Assembly (NCBI GenBank): GCA_002348265.1
Contig: DEAT01000059.1
Coordinates: 1 to 23,213, forward strand
DNA: 23,213 nt
Direction: 5' to 3'
Source of the DNA: Gemmatimonadales bacterium UBA2975
GTDB lineage: Bacteria > Gemmatimonadota > Gemmatimonadetes > Longimicrobiales > Gaopeijiaceae
Part shown: positions 1 through 6,711 of the stretch, piece by piece
Layout of the letters: every line of letters starts with the position of its first letter
Numbering within the stretch: position 1 is the first letter of the stretch
Translations under genes and position numbers: made by a program
Notes under the pieces: generated by a model
The model's database searches: none
What the model was told of the DNA's origin: nothing
Seen by the model: the letters and a program-made list of their open reading frames with translations, nothing else

Positions 1-302
1 TTTCGCTTCCATCCAGAGCGTTTCCAGCCATGCCTCCACTCGTTGATCCCCTGAACGAGGTACTGACTATCAGAAGTTAGGATGATCCGACACTTGCGGT
101 TGAGGTATGACAGTGGCTCTATCGCGCTAGATAGAGCCATGCGGTTGTTTGTTGTATCCGGCTCTGAGAGCCAGAAGTCACGGCGTTCCCAGTCGTCATT
201 CTTCCATATCTCTAAGAGTCCTCCAGCCCCTCCTGGACTAGATCGCTTTTGTTTCTGGTTTCCCAGACAAGATTCATCGGTGTGTATGTAGACTGTCTCC
301 AT
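1..302 (-). CDS. Ribonuclease HI-like protein, partial (C-terminus beyond window start)
   Basis: The complement of 302..1 opens with ATG and reads 100 codons without a stop, so the gene is cut by the window edge. It follows the RNase HI fold: TDESCLGN at residues 8-15 (first catalytic Asp, D9), PGGAGG at 23-28, TTNNRM at 50-55, SDSQY at 77-81 (D78) and a basic GINEW...HGWKRSGWK stretch at 85-99, as in Escherichia coli RnhA. RNase HI cleaves the RNA strand of RNA-DNA hybrids. Two oddities are visible. The residue after NNRM, normally the catalytic Glu, is Ala (A56). A short basic insertion (QKQKRSS) sits in the first loop, where the usual motif is GNPGPGG. It may be a divergent subfamily or have altered catalysis. 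It is divergent from carA. Confidence 0.8.
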   Translation of the reverse strand, partial: METVYIHTDESCLGNQKQKRSSPGGAGGLLEIWKNDDWERRDFWLSEPDTTNNRMALSSAIEPLSYLNRKCRIILTSDSQYLVQGINEWRHGWKRSGWKR

Positions 303-335
303 AGTATGAAAACTAACTGGGATGGCGTGTTTCGG

Positions 336-364
336 TTGACCCCTTCACCGGCACAGATAGCTTT
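336..364 (+). promoter_or_regulatory. Possible sigma-70 promoter for carA
   Basis: TTGACC at 336-341 is followed 16 bases later by TAGCTT at 358-363, a four-of-six match to the -10 consensus. It lies about 60 bases before the proposed carA start, in the gap divergent to the RNase HI-like gene. The evidence is motif matching only, and no ARG box or other operator is evident beside it. Confidence 0.3.
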
Positions 365-423
365 CGCGTCAGCAGGGTGCTGAGTAGGCGCTCGAAGAAG
401 AACTCGGATCCCAGGAGCCTGAC

Positions 424-1536
424 CTGAATCACACAGCGTATCTCCTTCTCGAAGATGGGCGACGATTTGATGGAGAGCTCCTAGGGGCAGAAGACATCAC
501 TTTCGGCGAGGTCGTTTTTAACACTTCGATGACGGGTTATCAGGAGGTTCTGACAGATCCCTCCTACACTGGCCAGCTTGTTACCATGACCTACCCTTTG
601 ATTGGAAACTATGGGGTAAACGACGAAGATTGTGAGTCTCCGGTTCCACAAGTGGCGGGATTCGTTATTCGTGAAGCGTCGCGGGTGAGGTCGAATTGGC
701 GGTCGACAGGAGGTCTTGATGAATATCTCAGGGCTCATGGTATTACCGGGATCTCGGAGATTGATACTAGGGCGCTGACACGTCACCTTCGCTCAGAAGG
801 AGCTATGCGAGGGGCGATCGCGCCAGCGGGCACAGAGACAGACGATCTACGGTCAAGGATTTTGGCTCAGCCAAAGATGGAGGGTCTCGATCTGGCCTGT
901 GGCGTTTCCACAGACGAACGCTATGTAGTTGCAGCGGTTGGTGAAGAGCGATTCCATGTCCTGGCCTACGATTTCGGTGTTAAGGCACACTCACCTAAGC
1001 TTCTTGCTGAAAGAGGCTGTAGGGTGACAGTTATCCCATCCGATACGACAGCCGAAGAGATCCTGGCGGCGAAGCCTGACGGTCTATTCGTTTCTAATGG
1101 TCCGGGAGATCCTGCGGCTGTGCAAGCAGCGGAGAAGGCGATTCTCGCCCTGGCTGAAGCTGACGTCCCTGTTTTTGGGATCTGCTTGGGTCACCAGTTG
1201 ATCTGTCGAGCGTTTGGGGCTCGGACTTATAAGCTTCCCTTCGGCCACCACGGGGGGAACCATCCGGTGAGAAATCTTGACCGTGAGGCGGTAGAGATCA
1301 CTTCTCAGAACCATGGTTTTGCGGTCGAGTCTGGTGAAGGTGACCAAATTCCGGGCGCGCCGGGGCTACGTTTGACACACGTGAACCTCTACGATGGCAC
1401 GGCCGAAGGCGTAAAGCATCGTGACTTCCCGGTAATCTCGGTTCAGTACCACCCTGAAGCTGCGCCGGGTCCGCACGATAGCCGATACCTATTCGACGAG
1501 TTTCTGTTGTTGATGGAAGAACGCCAAGGCTCCTGA
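424..1536 (+). CDS. carA: Carbamoyl-phosphate synthase small (glutaminase) subunit, probable CUG start
   Basis: CarA hydrolyses glutamine and passes ammonia to CarB, which makes carbamoyl phosphate for arginine and pyrimidine synthesis. The first in-frame ATG (529) would remove the conserved N-terminus. The frame is open upstream to a TAG at 385-387 and encodes AYLLLEDGRRFDGELLGAED, a normal CarA beginning. No ATG, GTG or TTG occurs in that stretch; a CTG at 424 lies six bases after AGGAG (413-417) and gives 370 residues, the usual family length. The N-terminal domain is followed by a class I amidotransferase domain with SNGPGDP (about 224-230), the nucleophile Cys254 in GICLGHQ, and His343/Glu345 in YHPE. 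No carB is in the window. Function is near certain; the start is inferred. Confidence 0.95.
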   Translation: MNHTAYLLLEDGRRFDGELLGAEDITFGEVVFNTSMTGYQEVLTDPSYTGQLVTMTYPLIGNYGVNDEDCESPVPQVAGFVIREASRVRSNWRSTGGLDEYLRAHGITGISEIDTRALTRHLRSEGAMRGAIAPAGTETDDLRSRILAQPKMEGLDLACGVSTDERYVVAAVGEERFHVLAYDFGVKAHSPKLLAERGCRVTVIPSDTTAEEILAAKPDGLFVSNGPGDPAAVQAAEKAILALAEADVPVFGICLGHQLICRAFGARTYKLPFGHHGGNHPVRNLDREAVEITSQNHGFAVESGEGDQIPGAPGLRLTHVNLYDGTAEGVKHRDFPVISVQYHPEAAPGPHDSRYLFDEFLLLMEERQGS

Positions 1537-1600
1537 TTCGAAGTTTGAGGTGTGCCGTGTTGGGTTTCAAGTAGCTGCGCTGCAACGACTCTGGCCTGCC

Positions 1601-1629
1601 TTGCGGTCGAACTCTGCCCTCGCTACAGT
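1601..1629 (+). promoter_or_regulatory. Possible promoter for the HU-family gene
   Basis: TTGCGG at 1601-1606 and TACAGT at 1624-1629 are separated by 17 bases, about 50 bases before the HU start. Each hexamer is only a partial match to the sigma-70 consensus. The 143-bp gap after carA makes an independent promoter likely. Confidence 0.35.
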
Positions 1630-1679
1630 CTCAGCAGATTCGCCGCATGGACGCAAAACGGGGCTCTCTCGGAGGGACA

Positions 1680-1979
1680 ATGACGAAGGCAGATCTGGTC
1701 GAGCAGGTGGCAGAAGCTATCGGGCCGGGGATCACGAAGAAGGATTGCGCGCTCGTCGTTGACGGCTTTCTCAACGCGGTAAAGCTAGCTTTGTCCGACG
1801 GAGAGAATATTGAGATCCGTGGCTTTGGGACGTTCAAGGTCAGGAAGAGAAAGACTCGTATGGCACGTAATCCAAGAACTGGCGAAGCCGTTGAAGTGCC
1901 GTCGCGATCAGTTCCTGTTTTCAAGCCGTCAAAGCAGCTTAGGGCTCGCGTTGAAAAGATAGACGAAATAGGGTTTTAA
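1680..1979 (+). CDS. HU/IHF-family nucleoid DNA-binding protein
   Basis: This 99-residue protein has the whole HU/IHF fold. MTKADLVEQVAEAI begins the helical dimerisation part, GFGTFKVRKRK (about 48-58) leads into the DNA-gripping arm, and ARNPRTGE (about 62-69) is the arm-tip signature whose proline intercalates into bent DNA. These proteins act as dimers that bend and compact DNA. The ATG at 1680 is chosen because GGAGGG precedes it by a few bases and because family members begin with M-[TN]-K; an upstream in-frame ATG at 1647 would add 11 unrelated residues. Sequence alone does not separate HU from IHF subunits. It lies between carA and the sigma operon and appears monocistronic. Confidence 0.95.
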   Translation: MTKADLVEQVAEAIGPGITKKDCALVVDGFLNAVKLALSDGENIEIRGFGTFKVRKRKTRMARNPRTGEAVEVPSRSVPVFKPSKQLRARVEKIDEIGF

Positions 1980-2014
1980 CTGACGACTCGTGCGGCAGTT
2001 TCGCGCCGGCGTTT

Positions 2015-2037
2015 AACGTTTCCGCTCCCAGTGCGTC
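2015..2037 (+). promoter_or_regulatory. Possible ECF-type promoter of the sigma operon
   Basis: An AAC element (within TTTAACGTT, AAC at 2015-2017) is followed 16 bases later by CGTC at 2034-2037. AAC plus CGTC with a 15-17 base spacer is the usual shape of promoters read by ECF sigma factors, which often control their own operon. The GTG start at 2047 is only nine bases beyond CGTC, so a transcript from here would be leaderless or nearly so. No Shine-Dalgarno sequence precedes the GTG. Confidence 0.4.
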
Positions 2038-2046
2038 TATGTTTCT

Positions 2047-2604
2047 GTGAGGGATAGTTTACGAGGTTCTAGGGAGATCTCCGACGACAAGCTAGTCGAA
2101 CAGGCTTGCTTTGGAGATGGCAGAGCGTTCGGTATACTGGTCAGGAGGCATCACGCTTCTGCTTATCGAGTAGCACTGTCCATAACGCGACAGGAAGACA
2201 TCGCCCAGGATGTAGTTCAGGATGCCTTTATAAAAGCGTTTAGAGCTCTGGGTGGCTTCCGAGGAGATTCTTCATTTCGAACGTGGATGATGACTGTTAC
2301 CGCTAATGAGGCTCGGGCAACACTGCGAAAACGAGGTAGGTGGAGCGAGTCGTCTATCGAAGATGTTGGAACTTTAGAATCAAGGGCACCGGACCCAGCC
2401 GAACAGGCGGTGGAACGGAAAGAATCGGAGAGGGCTCGTAAGATGCTAGATACTTTACCTGAGAAGCAGCGCTTAGCGATTTCAGCTCGAATAGATGAAG
2501 GACTGAGCTTTCGTGAAATCGGTACTCTGATTGGTTCGAGTGAGGGGGCGGCGAGAGTGAACTACTTTCACGGTATCCGTCGGCTTAGGGAATTGATGGA
2601 ATGA
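2047..2604 (+). CDS. ECF-family RNA polymerase sigma factor
   Basis: This 185-residue protein has the two-domain layout of extracytoplasmic-function sigma factors. Region 2 covers about residues 25-95, with the helix reading QDVVQDAFIKAFRAL and FRTWMMTVTANEAR beyond it. An acidic linker follows. Region 4 (about 130-183) begins LPEKQRLAISAR and contains the -35-recognising helix-turn-helix SFREIGTLIGSSEGAARV. Such factors redirect RNA polymerase to stress genes and are held inactive by a membrane anti-sigma factor, here the next gene, which overlaps it by four bases (ATGA). The start is GTG with no visible ribosome-binding site, consistent with leaderless translation from the ECF-like promoter just upstream. 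The exact ECF subgroup cannot be assigned by eye. Confidence 0.93.
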   Translation: MRDSLRGSREISDDKLVEQACFGDGRAFGILVRRHHASAYRVALSITRQEDIAQDVVQDAFIKAFRALGGFRGDSSFRTWMMTVTANEARATLRKRGRWSESSIEDVGTLESRAPDPAEQAVERKESERARKMLDTLPEKQRLAISARIDEGLSFREIGTLIGSSEGAARVNYFHGIRRLRELME

Positions 2605-3089
2605 ACGGGATAGATTGTGCTAAGGTCAGGGACTGTCTTCCTGACTTTGAGTCGGGACGAATTGAGAATCATGAATCGGTTACGATTGAATCCCACTTGC
2701 TATCCTGTGAGGATTGCCAAAGCGAGCTTGAGCTGATCCAGATGTTGCGGGATGGCTCCCCGGCGGTGCCGGTCTTGTTAGCGGATCAGATCGAAAATGC
2801 AGTTTCCTCTTCTAGACGGCCCTGGAATAGGTCACGGTGGGGGCCTTCTGTGTGGGGGCTTCCTGCCGCCGCTGTCGTAGTGGCTCTGGTAGTCGGCGTA
2901 GGTGTGTCCCGTGATCGTTCTGAGGTCATCCAAGATGTTGTTTTTGATTTCGGTGTTGACGCTGACCCGGGTGAACTGTGGCTGAGCGACGACAGTTTTT
3001 TGGCTGGGGATCTGTGGATTGAGAATCTGTCAAACGAAACTTTAATGGAGCTCCTTGTGGAGCTTGAAGGTGAGGGAGCGGCGCGATGA
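2601..3089 (+). CDS. Zinc-finger (ZAS-type) transmembrane anti-sigma factor
   Basis: The 162-residue protein begins with a cytoplasmic domain carrying H32-x3-C36-x2-C39 with Cys6/Cys12 upstream, the pattern of zinc-binding anti-sigma domains that clamp ECF sigma factors. A basic stretch (about 71-80, RRPWNRSR) precedes one transmembrane segment at about 85-103, rich in Ala and Val. The remaining 58 residues should be periplasmic and are strongly acidic (DFGVDADPGELWLSDD and ELEGEGAAR), which is unusual for a sensor tail. It overlaps the sigma gene by ATGA and the next gene by ATGA, so all three are probably translationally coupled. I infer that envelope stress releases the sigma factor from it. 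Confidence 0.88.
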   Translation: MNGIDCAKVRDCLPDFESGRIENHESVTIESHLLSCEDCQSELELIQMLRDGSPAVPVLLADQIENAVSSSRRPWNRSRWGPSVWGLPAAAVVVALVVGVGVSRDRSEVIQDVVFDFGVDADPGELWLSDDSFLAGDLWIENLSNETLMELLVELEGEGAAR

Positions 3090-3607
3090 CGATTGCAGTA
3101 AGGAGTCAGAGTTTGATAACAGGCTTTGTTATGTTGCTTTTAGCTTTTCCGATTTGTGCAGATGCGCAGATCCGGGGCGATAGAAACCAAGATAGAGAAC
3201 AGATGGAACAGCGTTTCCGTCGACAGATGGTGCGTACGATGCAGCAGCGTCTGGAGCTCGATGATGCTCAGGTTGAGTCTTTACTTGGAGTTCTTCGTAG
3301 CCATCAGGAAGATCGCAGGCGACTCGGTCAAGCTGACATGGCGGTTCGGCGTCGGGTGGAGGCGCTGATGCTCGAAGGTGCTACTGACCAAGCCGAGGCC
3401 GAGCAGCTCATGGTACGGATGAGGAGATTGCGAACGGAGGAGGCTCGCCTTTTTGCTCAGGAGCAGGAGGAACTGCTCGAATTCCTAACGGCAGTGCAGG
3501 TTCTTAAACTTCAATCAATTCGAGATGACATGGGGAGGAGAATTCAACGGCTCCGGGGAAGAGATGGGTCAGGGCCGCGGTCTCCCCGAGGAAACGGGTA
3601 TATTTAG
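3086..3607 (+). CDS. Spy/CpxP-like periplasmic helical protein
   Basis: A signal peptide (hydrophobic MLLLAFPICADA, probable cleavage before QIRGD near residue 28) directs this 173-residue protein to the periplasm. The mature part is highly charged and helical. It holds LELDDAQVESLL (about 52-63), resembling the LTxxQ motif of Spy, CpxP and ZraP, and a second helical hairpin around LEFLTAVQVLKLQSI (about 132-146). The family includes periplasmic chaperones and stress or metal sensors. The C-terminus is Arg/Gly-rich (GRRIQRLRGRDGSG). It overlaps the anti-sigma gene by four bases, so it probably either feeds the signal to the anti-sigma factor or is the operon's stress effector. Those roles are inferred from context. 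Confidence 0.75.
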   Translation: MTIAVRSQSLITGFVMLLLAFPICADAQIRGDRNQDREQMEQRFRRQMVRTMQQRLELDDAQVESLLGVLRSHQEDRRRLGQADMAVRRRVEALMLEGATDQAEAEQLMVRMRRLRTEEARLFAQEQEELLEFLTAVQVLKLQSIRDDMGRRIQRLRGRDGSGPRSPRGNGYI

Positions 3608-3675
3608 GGACAGCAGTAGCGCTCAGCCTGGACATTCAACGCAGCGGAACGTTGACGTCCTATTGGGGGGCGGTC

Positions 3676-3720
3676 TATCTGTATTAGCCCGAAGCTTCCT
3701 TATACTCCGCGTTTAGCGGA
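3676..3720 (+). promoter_or_regulatory. Possible promoter and small hairpin upstream of moaD
   Basis: TATACT at 3701-3706 is a five-of-six -10 match with no clear -35 partner at 16-18 bases. A small hairpin, TCCGC (3706-3710) with GCGGA (3716-3720), sits at the expected transcription start. The remaining leader is only about 35 bases, too short for a molybdenum-cofactor (Moco) riboswitch. Nothing else is seen in the 147-bp gap. Confidence 0.35.
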
Positions 3721-3754
3721 CCCTTCACCGACCATAACAAAGTTTCAGTGCAAC

Positions 3755-4006
3755 GTGTCAATCTCTGTCAACACAGTTTTCTTCGCCTTGTACCGTGACT
3801 TGGTAGGTGAATCCACCCTCGCCGTGGATTTGCCTGTGGGGGCTACAGTAGCAGATCTGGTAGAGGAGCTTCGAGGACGTGGCGCACCGTTTGACTCTCT
3901 GCCCACAGACCCAGCTGTGGCGGTCAATCAGACGTACGCAATGCTTGATGAGAGACTCGGAACAGGTGACGAGGTCGCATTCATCCCACCGGTGGCTGGG
4001 GGTTAA
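3755..4006 (+). CDS. moaD: Molybdopterin synthase sulfur-carrier subunit MoaD
   Basis: This 83-residue ubiquitin-fold protein ends in the required Gly-Gly (PPVAGG). The terminal glycine is adenylated and turned into a thiocarboxylate, which donates sulfur to cyclic pyranopterin monophosphate in the MoaD-MoaE complex. Other family marks are FFALYRDLVG near the N-terminus, TVADLVEEL at about 31-39, VAVNQ at about 55-59 and GDEVAFIPPVAGG at the end. The start is GTG with a weak ribosome-binding site. Three bases separate its stop from moaE, so the two subunits are probably co-translated. The start could be a few codons off; function is confident from the tail and neighbours. Confidence 0.93.
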   Translation: MSISVNTVFFALYRDLVGESTLAVDLPVGATVADLVEELRGRGAPFDSLPTDPAVAVNQTYAMLDERLGTGDEVAFIPPVAGG

Positions 4007-4009
4007 GTC

Positions 4010-4483
4010 GTGGCCGACCTATCGCGTGTGATCCACTGTCACGTGGGACCGGAAGAAATCAACTCGACCAAGCTTTTGTCTAGGGTTGGATCGGACGAGG
4101 ACGGTGCAGCCATTCTTTTCATTGGAGTCGTCCGGAATCATGCTGATGGCCGTTCCGTTTCGGGAATGCGCTATGACTCCTATATCGATATGGCACAACG
4201 AGAGCTTACGTCGATCGCTGCCGAGGCAGCTGAGAGGCTCGGGACTGATAGATTGGCGGTGGAACACCGAATAGGTGAGTTGCACGTTGGTGAGATTTCC
4301 GTTGCAATTGCCGTCTCAAGTCCACACCGAGCTGAGTCATTCGATGCCACCCGCTACATCATAGAAGAGATCAAAAAGCGACTACCGGTGTGGAAGAAAG
4401 AATACTACGAGGATGGCACAGATTCGTGGGTTGAAGGGACTCCGCCACCGGGGACCGGCGCACCAACCGGGGCAGGTTCATGA
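4010..4483 (+). CDS. moaE: Molybdopterin synthase catalytic subunit MoaE
   Basis: MoaE is the catalytic large subunit that moves two sulfurs from MoaD thiocarboxylate onto precursor Z to form molybdopterin. The family core is visible: GAAILFIGVVRNHADG (about 32-47), YDSYIDMA (55-62), HRIGELHVGE (86-95), SPHRAESFDA (104-113) with the conserved His-Arg, and KKRLPVWKKE (122-131) carrying the two lysines (K122, K129) that correspond to the E. coli catalytic pair, followed by W140. The C-terminus has an added Pro/Gly-rich tail (GTPPPGTGAPTGAGS) not needed for the fold. The start is GTG three bases after moaD; the stop overlaps moaA by ATGA. Confidence 0.95.
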   Translation: MADLSRVIHCHVGPEEINSTKLLSRVGSDEDGAAILFIGVVRNHADGRSVSGMRYDSYIDMAQRELTSIAAEAAERLGTDRLAVEHRIGELHVGEISVAIAVSSPHRAESFDATRYIIEEIKKRLPVWKKEYYEDGTDSWVEGTPPPGTGAPTGAGS

Positions 4484-5475
4484 CTGATAGCGCCATGATT
4501 GATCAGTTCGGACGACGAGTGGAGTATTTGCGAATATCAGTCACAGATAAGTGCAATCTTCGTTGTGTTTACTGCATGCCGATGGAGGGTTTGCCTTGGT
4601 TGAAGCGTGAAGAACTGCTCAGCTATGAGGAGATTGCGCAAATAGTTGGTACGATGACCGATATGGGCTTGCGTCGTGTGAGGATTACCGGGGGTGAGCC
4701 TTTGGTCCGAAAGGATCTCCCCGATCTCGTCAGTATGATCTCAAAAGTTCCCGAAATCGAGGACCTTTCACTCTCGACAAACGCAGTTCTTTTAGCGGAA
4801 AAAGCCGACGCTCTCCGTAACGCAGGGATCCAGCGTCTGAATGTCTCGCTGGATTCTCTTCGTGCAGATCGAGTGGATTCGATAGCACGGAGGCCAGGAT
4901 CCTATCCCAAGATAATGGAGGGCCTAGACGCCGCCGCAGCTGCCGGCTTCGCTCCGATCAAGATCAATGTGGTTCTGATCAGAGGTCAAAATGAAGATGA
5001 AATAGAGGATTTCGCAGAGATTACTCGAGAACGTCCGTGGCATGTTCGATTCATAGAGATGATGCCTACTGGAGCGAATCTTGATCTAAGTGCGAATCAG
5101 TTCATTTCGTGTACGGAGGCTTTGCGCCGCATTGAGCGTATCGAATCTATTGAGCCGGTGCAGGGGCCGTTCGGAAATGGTCCAGCCCGATATTACCAGT
5201 TCAAGGGTGCGCCTGGTACGATTGGTGTGATCACTCCGATGAGTCACAATTATTGTGATCGGTGCAATCGGATGAGGCTGACAGCGGATGGCCAGCTGCG
5301 TCCTTGTCTTTTTGGTGCTACTCAGACCAACCTGAGGGATCCTCTCCGTGCTGGCGAAGATTTAGTGCCGCACATACAAGAAACACTAAAGATCAAGCCG
5401 GAGCGTCATCAGCTAATCCAAGGAAGTGACCTTGGTTCGGGAGGATTGATCGCTCTATCTCAGACGGGGGGATGA
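4480..5475 (+). CDS. moaA: GTP 3',8-cyclase MoaA (radical SAM)
   Basis: MoaA uses S-adenosylmethionine radical chemistry to convert GTP into the cyclic intermediate that MoaC turns into precursor Z, the first step of molybdenum cofactor synthesis. The radical SAM cluster Cys25-x3-Cys29-x2-Cys32 (CNLRCVYC) is followed by TGGEP (about 70-74). The second, GTP-binding cluster uses Cys259, Cys262 and Cys276 (CDRCNRMRL...RPCLFG). The protein ends in the conserved Gly-Gly tail (SQTGG) needed for MoaA activity. Its 331 residues match the family. It overlaps moaE by four bases and closes the moaDEA operon. No moaC lies in the window. Confidence 0.97.
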   Translation: MTDSAMIDQFGRRVEYLRISVTDKCNLRCVYCMPMEGLPWLKREELLSYEEIAQIVGTMTDMGLRRVRITGGEPLVRKDLPDLVSMISKVPEIEDLSLSTNAVLLAEKADALRNAGIQRLNVSLDSLRADRVDSIARRPGSYPKIMEGLDAAAAAGFAPIKINVVLIRGQNEDEIEDFAEITRERPWHVRFIEMMPTGANLDLSANQFISCTEALRRIERIESIEPVQGPFGNGPARYYQFKGAPGTIGVITPMSHNYCDRCNRMRLTADGQLRPCLFGATQTNLRDPLRAGEDLVPHIQETLKIKPERHQLIQGSDLGSGGLIALSQTGG

Positions 5476-5542
5476 AGGTTGTTGGGGGGTACAGAGTCTA
5501 GCGCGTTTCTGGATCATAAGGCCGGTGCAGGGGGTTACTGGG

Positions 5543-5570
5543 TAGACCTGTCTCAGAGCCTAGTTATAAT
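5543..5570 (+). promoter_or_regulatory. Sigma-70-like promoter upstream of malate dehydrogenase
   Basis: A perfect TATAAT at 5565-5570 is preceded, 16 bases upstream, by TAGACC at 5543-5548 (four of six against TTGACA). Transcription from here would give a leader of about 100 bases before the gene at 5677. No riboswitch or hairpin in that leader was recognised. The rest of the 201-bp gap after moaA holds no gene. Confidence 0.5.
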
Positions 5571-5676
5571 CCTGCATGCTTCCCTTCTAGGACACCATCG
5601 ATCCCAAAGGTCGAGCGCGTTTAAAGTATCCCACCCTTAAATTCGAAACACTCTGCCGCGGAGCGGACTTTTTCTC

Positions 5677-6624
5677 ATGAGCGCAAAGAAGATCACAGTT
5701 GTTGGAGCTGGACACGTCGGTGCGACGTGTTCGCAGCTTCTCTCCCATAAAGAACTCGCCAAGGAAGTCGTCCTCGTTGACATCGCAGACGGTATCCCAC
5801 AAGGCAAGGGACTCGACCAGTGGGAGAGTGCCCCGATTGAGGGTTTTGATTCCCGGGTCTTTGGGGCCAGCGACTATGAGTCCTCTGTGGGCTCGGATAT
5901 TTTTATTGTTACGGCTGGTATCGCACGTAAGCCGGGTATGAGTCGTGATGACCTACTGAAAACGAACGCTAACGTTATCCGTTCAGTCTCTCGGGAAATT
6001 GCGAGGGTCGCTCCGGATTCGATCATCATAATGGTCACCAACCCCTTAGATGTTATGGCTCAGGTGTCAATGGAGGCATCGGGCTTCCCTCGTGAGAGGG
6101 TGATCGGTATGGCGGGGGTGCTCGATACCGCACGTTACAGGTCTTTTATCGCGTTGGAGCTTGATGTCTCGATTGAGGATATCCAGGCCCTCGTTCTAGG
6201 AGGGCACGGTGACACGATGGTGCCGCTCGCAAGCTACACCTCCGTCAGTGGTATCCCCCTATCTCAATTCCTTGAGCAGGATCGGATCGATGCCCTGGTA
6301 GATCGAACTCGCAAGGGTGGTGGTGAGATCGTGTCATATCTGAAGACGGGAAGCGCCTACTACGCTCCTGCTGCAGCCGCAGTGCAGATGGCTGAGGCGA
6401 TCGTTAAGGACAAACGTAGGATCCTTCCATGTGCCGCATGGCTTCAGGGTGAGTATGGATTCAACGATCTGTACCTAGGTGTCCCATGCATGCTTGGAGC
6501 GAACGGGCTTGAGCGGATCGTAGAGGTCGAACTCGAAGAGTCTGAACGGGCAGCACTCGAGACAAGTGCGGAGCACGTGAGGTCAACGGTCGAGAGCCTC
6601 AAGGCTATGGAGGCCTCAGCCTGA
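5677..6624 (+). CDS. mdh: Malate dehydrogenase (LDH-like type)
   Basis: This 315-residue NAD-dependent enzyme interconverts malate and oxaloacetate in the citric acid cycle. The Rossmann motif GAGHVG is at 10-15, with an Asp at the end of the second strand (D35) favouring NAD. The substrate loop reads ARKPGMSRDDLL (83-94); its arginines R84 and R90, with R153 in DTARYR, are the dicarboxylate-binding set that marks malate rather than lactate dehydrogenases. The catalytic His177 is in GGHGDTMVP. A purine-rich GGAGCGG precedes the ATG by about 11 bases. It appears monocistronic with its own TATAAT promoter, and it is convergent with the downstream dehydratase gene. Confidence 0.95.
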   Translation: MSAKKITVVGAGHVGATCSQLLSHKELAKEVVLVDIADGIPQGKGLDQWESAPIEGFDSRVFGASDYESSVGSDIFIVTAGIARKPGMSRDDLLKTNANVIRSVSREIARVAPDSIIIMVTNPLDVMAQVSMEASGFPRERVIGMAGVLDTARYRSFIALELDVSIEDIQALVLGGHGDTMVPLASYTSVSGIPLSQFLEQDRIDALVDRTRKGGGEIVSYLKTGSAYYAPAAAAVQMAEAIVKDKRRILPCAAWLQGEYGFNDLYLGVPCMLGANGLERIVEVELEESERAALETSAEHVRSTVESLKAMEASA

Positions 6625-6638
6625 AGACGCTGAGCCTC
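6610..6638. terminator. Hairpin overlapping the malate dehydrogenase stop codon, possible terminator
   Basis: GAGGCCTCAGC (6610-6620) pairs with GCTGAGCCTC (6629-6638) across an eight-base loop, ten pairs with one bulged C. The loop contains the TGA stop (6622-6624). A run of six T lies only about 20 bases further on, so it is not a classic intrinsic terminator. Its place between convergent genes suggests transcription termination or transcript-end protection. Confidence 0.45.
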
Positions 6639-6711
6639 GTGTGACGTTGTGTCCGAGTTTTTTCAGAAAACGCAGATGAAGGTGGTGCAGCGTCCCGAAC
6701 CCAAGATCTCG

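Noticed and set aside
82..291. Plus-strand open frame near the window start
   Set aside because: It is antisense to the RNase HI-like frame, which has recognisable motifs; the plus-strand peptide resembles nothing.
1647..1679. Upstream ATG for the HU-family gene
   Set aside because: It adds 11 residues absent from the family; the ATG at 1680 has GGAGGG in front.
341..3730. 10-bp repeat CCCTTCACCG at 341-350 and 3721-3730
   Set aside because: It is short, the surroundings differ and the downstream genes (carA, moaD) have no shared control; chance is sufficient.
3607..3754. Molybdenum-cofactor riboswitch before moaDEA
   Set aside because: The leader after the likely -10 is about 50 bases, too short, and no matching stems were seen.
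5476..5676. Possible tRNA or small RNA before malate dehydrogenase
   Set aside because: No cloverleaf arms or T-loop sequence could be built; only the TATAAT promoter is convincing.
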